Assembly: GCA_028718575.1 (NCBI GenBank)
Contig: JAQULN010000023.1
Location: 1-14,003 of the forward strand
Direction: 5' to 3'
Length of the DNA: 14,003 nucleotides
Source: Candidatus Krumholzibacteriia bacterium
GTDB lineage: Bacteria; Krumholzibacteriota; Krumholzibacteriia; LZORAL124-64-63
Below the pieces are notes generated by a model. That model ran no database searches. It saw only the letters and a list, made by a program, of their open reading frames with translations, and was not told where the DNA came from. The position numbers and the translations under genes are program-made. How positions within the stretch are numbered: position 1 is the first letter of the stretch; every line of letters starts with the position of its first letter. This document shows, piece by piece, positions 13,753 through 14,003 of this stretch.

Positions 13753-14003
13753 GTGCATTTAGACTTGTCCTTACGACGCCGGCGGTCTACGATCCGTTCT
13801 CTAATATCCGTTCCATTGCTTGCGCTCTCTGCCCGGTTCTCCGTTCCCAACCCAATCCGGGCTCGTTCGCTGAATCCTATTTACCTGGATAACAAGCCGA
13901 TCTCAAGGAAAGCGCTTAATGCGGATATTGCCAGGCTTCATCAGGATAATCCTGATCTGGAGGTGATCCTGTTGTCGGATAAGATGGTCAGGTTCAAGGA
14001 TAT
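13753..14003 (+). CDS. Possible ExbD/TolR-like fragment (partial, start unresolved)
   Basis: The frame is open from 13741 to the right edge. GTG at 13753 has a fair AAGGGTGG upstream, but the first 40 codons include many rare ones for this DNA (TTA, CTA, ATA, CGA) and look non-coding. From about 13873 the translation reads like protein: PIYLDNKPIS, KALNADIARLHQDNPDLEVI and LLSDKMVRFKD. This matches the pattern of the ExbD/TolR periplasmic domain (iyldgkpis, a helix, then V-hhh-DK-V). The expected membrane helix with its essential Asp is not convincing upstream (SLISVPLLALS, Ser where Asp is expected). It may be a decayed remnant, a gene with a different start, or chance. GC is visibly lower here than in the rest of the window. 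Apart from the sigma-28 promoter, I see nothing else in 13627-13870. Confidence 0.3.
   Translation, partial: MHLDLSLRRRRSTIRSLISVPLLALSARFSVPNPIRARSLNPIYLDNKPISRKALNADIARLHQDNPDLEVILLSDKMVRFKD
13940..13956. repeat. 17-bp perfect palindrome
   Basis: ATCAGGAT (13940-13947) and ATCCTGAT (13949-13956) form an inverted repeat around a single A. It lies within the possible ExbD-like frame, so it may be a by-product of coding (QDNPD). As DNA it has the size and symmetry of a dimeric regulator's operator; as RNA its one-base loop would need the stem to open. Confidence 0.4.

Noticed and set aside
13919..13966. ATG after AAGGAAAG, a possible small gene
   Set aside because: The frame closes after 15 codons with no recognisable product, while another frame through the same bases reads more like protein.
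13902..14001. Minus-strand frame entering from the right edge (ending RIKRFP)
   Set aside because: Open and not absurd, but it has no family resemblance, whereas the plus-strand frame fits the ExbD pattern. Not fully excluded.
1..14003. CRISPR arrays, tRNA or rRNA genes, insertion sequences, phage or defence genes
   Set aside because: No regularly spaced repeats, no cloverleaf with CCA-type end, no rRNA-like conserved blocks, no transposase motifs with terminal repeats and no defence-type domains were seen on reading both strands.

Overview
The window is GC-rich bacterial chromosome with dense coding on both strands. Eleven complete protein genes and one partial gene at the left edge are well supported. 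A doubtful partial frame runs off the right edge. No RNA genes, CRISPR arrays or insertion sequences are visible. The secreted metalloprotease ends in a FlgD/T9SS-like module (PNPFNPS, then GTYFARL), there are several outer-membrane-type lipoproteins, and a chemotaxis receptor has a sigma-28-like promoter. Together these suggest a motile, diderm, uncultured lineage of the FCB type (for example the Krumholzibacteriota, Eisenbacteria or Delongbacteria groups). The phylum is an inference and is not proven by the sequence.

Layout. Positions 1-129 hold the tail of an EamA/DMT transporter. Convergent to it is a GT-C membrane glycosyltransferase-like gene (193-1932, minus). A short divergent region with two hairpins separates it from a DUF1684 lipoprotein and a DUF456 membrane protein (2058-3289, plus). 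An AT-rich gap with a promoter and three successive hairpins leads into a four-repeat DUF4397 lipoprotein (3573-4994). A shared convergent hairpin follows. Then comes a minus-strand run read as MltF (8530-6965), a TauE/SafE permease (6898-6137) and a secreted isoaspartyl peptidase/asparaginase (6094-5063), with gaps of 66 and 42 nt that fit one operon. Divergent from it, a secreted zinc-metalloprotease-like protein (8673-10442) starts from an overlapping promoter pair. A DUF503 gene and an RsuA-family pseudouridine synthase follow, overlapping by 4 nt (10586-11718). A Cache-type chemotaxis receptor (13626-11809, minus) closes the annotated part. The last 250 bases have lower GC and contain an open frame whose distal part resembles the periplasmic domain of ExbD/TolR.

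Function. Most products belong to the cell envelope or are exported: lipoproteins, a murein transglycosylase, a periplasmic hydrolase, a secreted protease and membrane proteins. The DUF503/pseudouridine synthase pair is the translation-related exception. I do not see a clearly new multi-gene system. The most interesting signals are regulatory: a near-canonical sigma-28 promoter, the triple-hairpin leader of the DUF4397 gene, the overlapping divergent promoters at 8524-8584, and gene-end hairpins that lack U-tracts.
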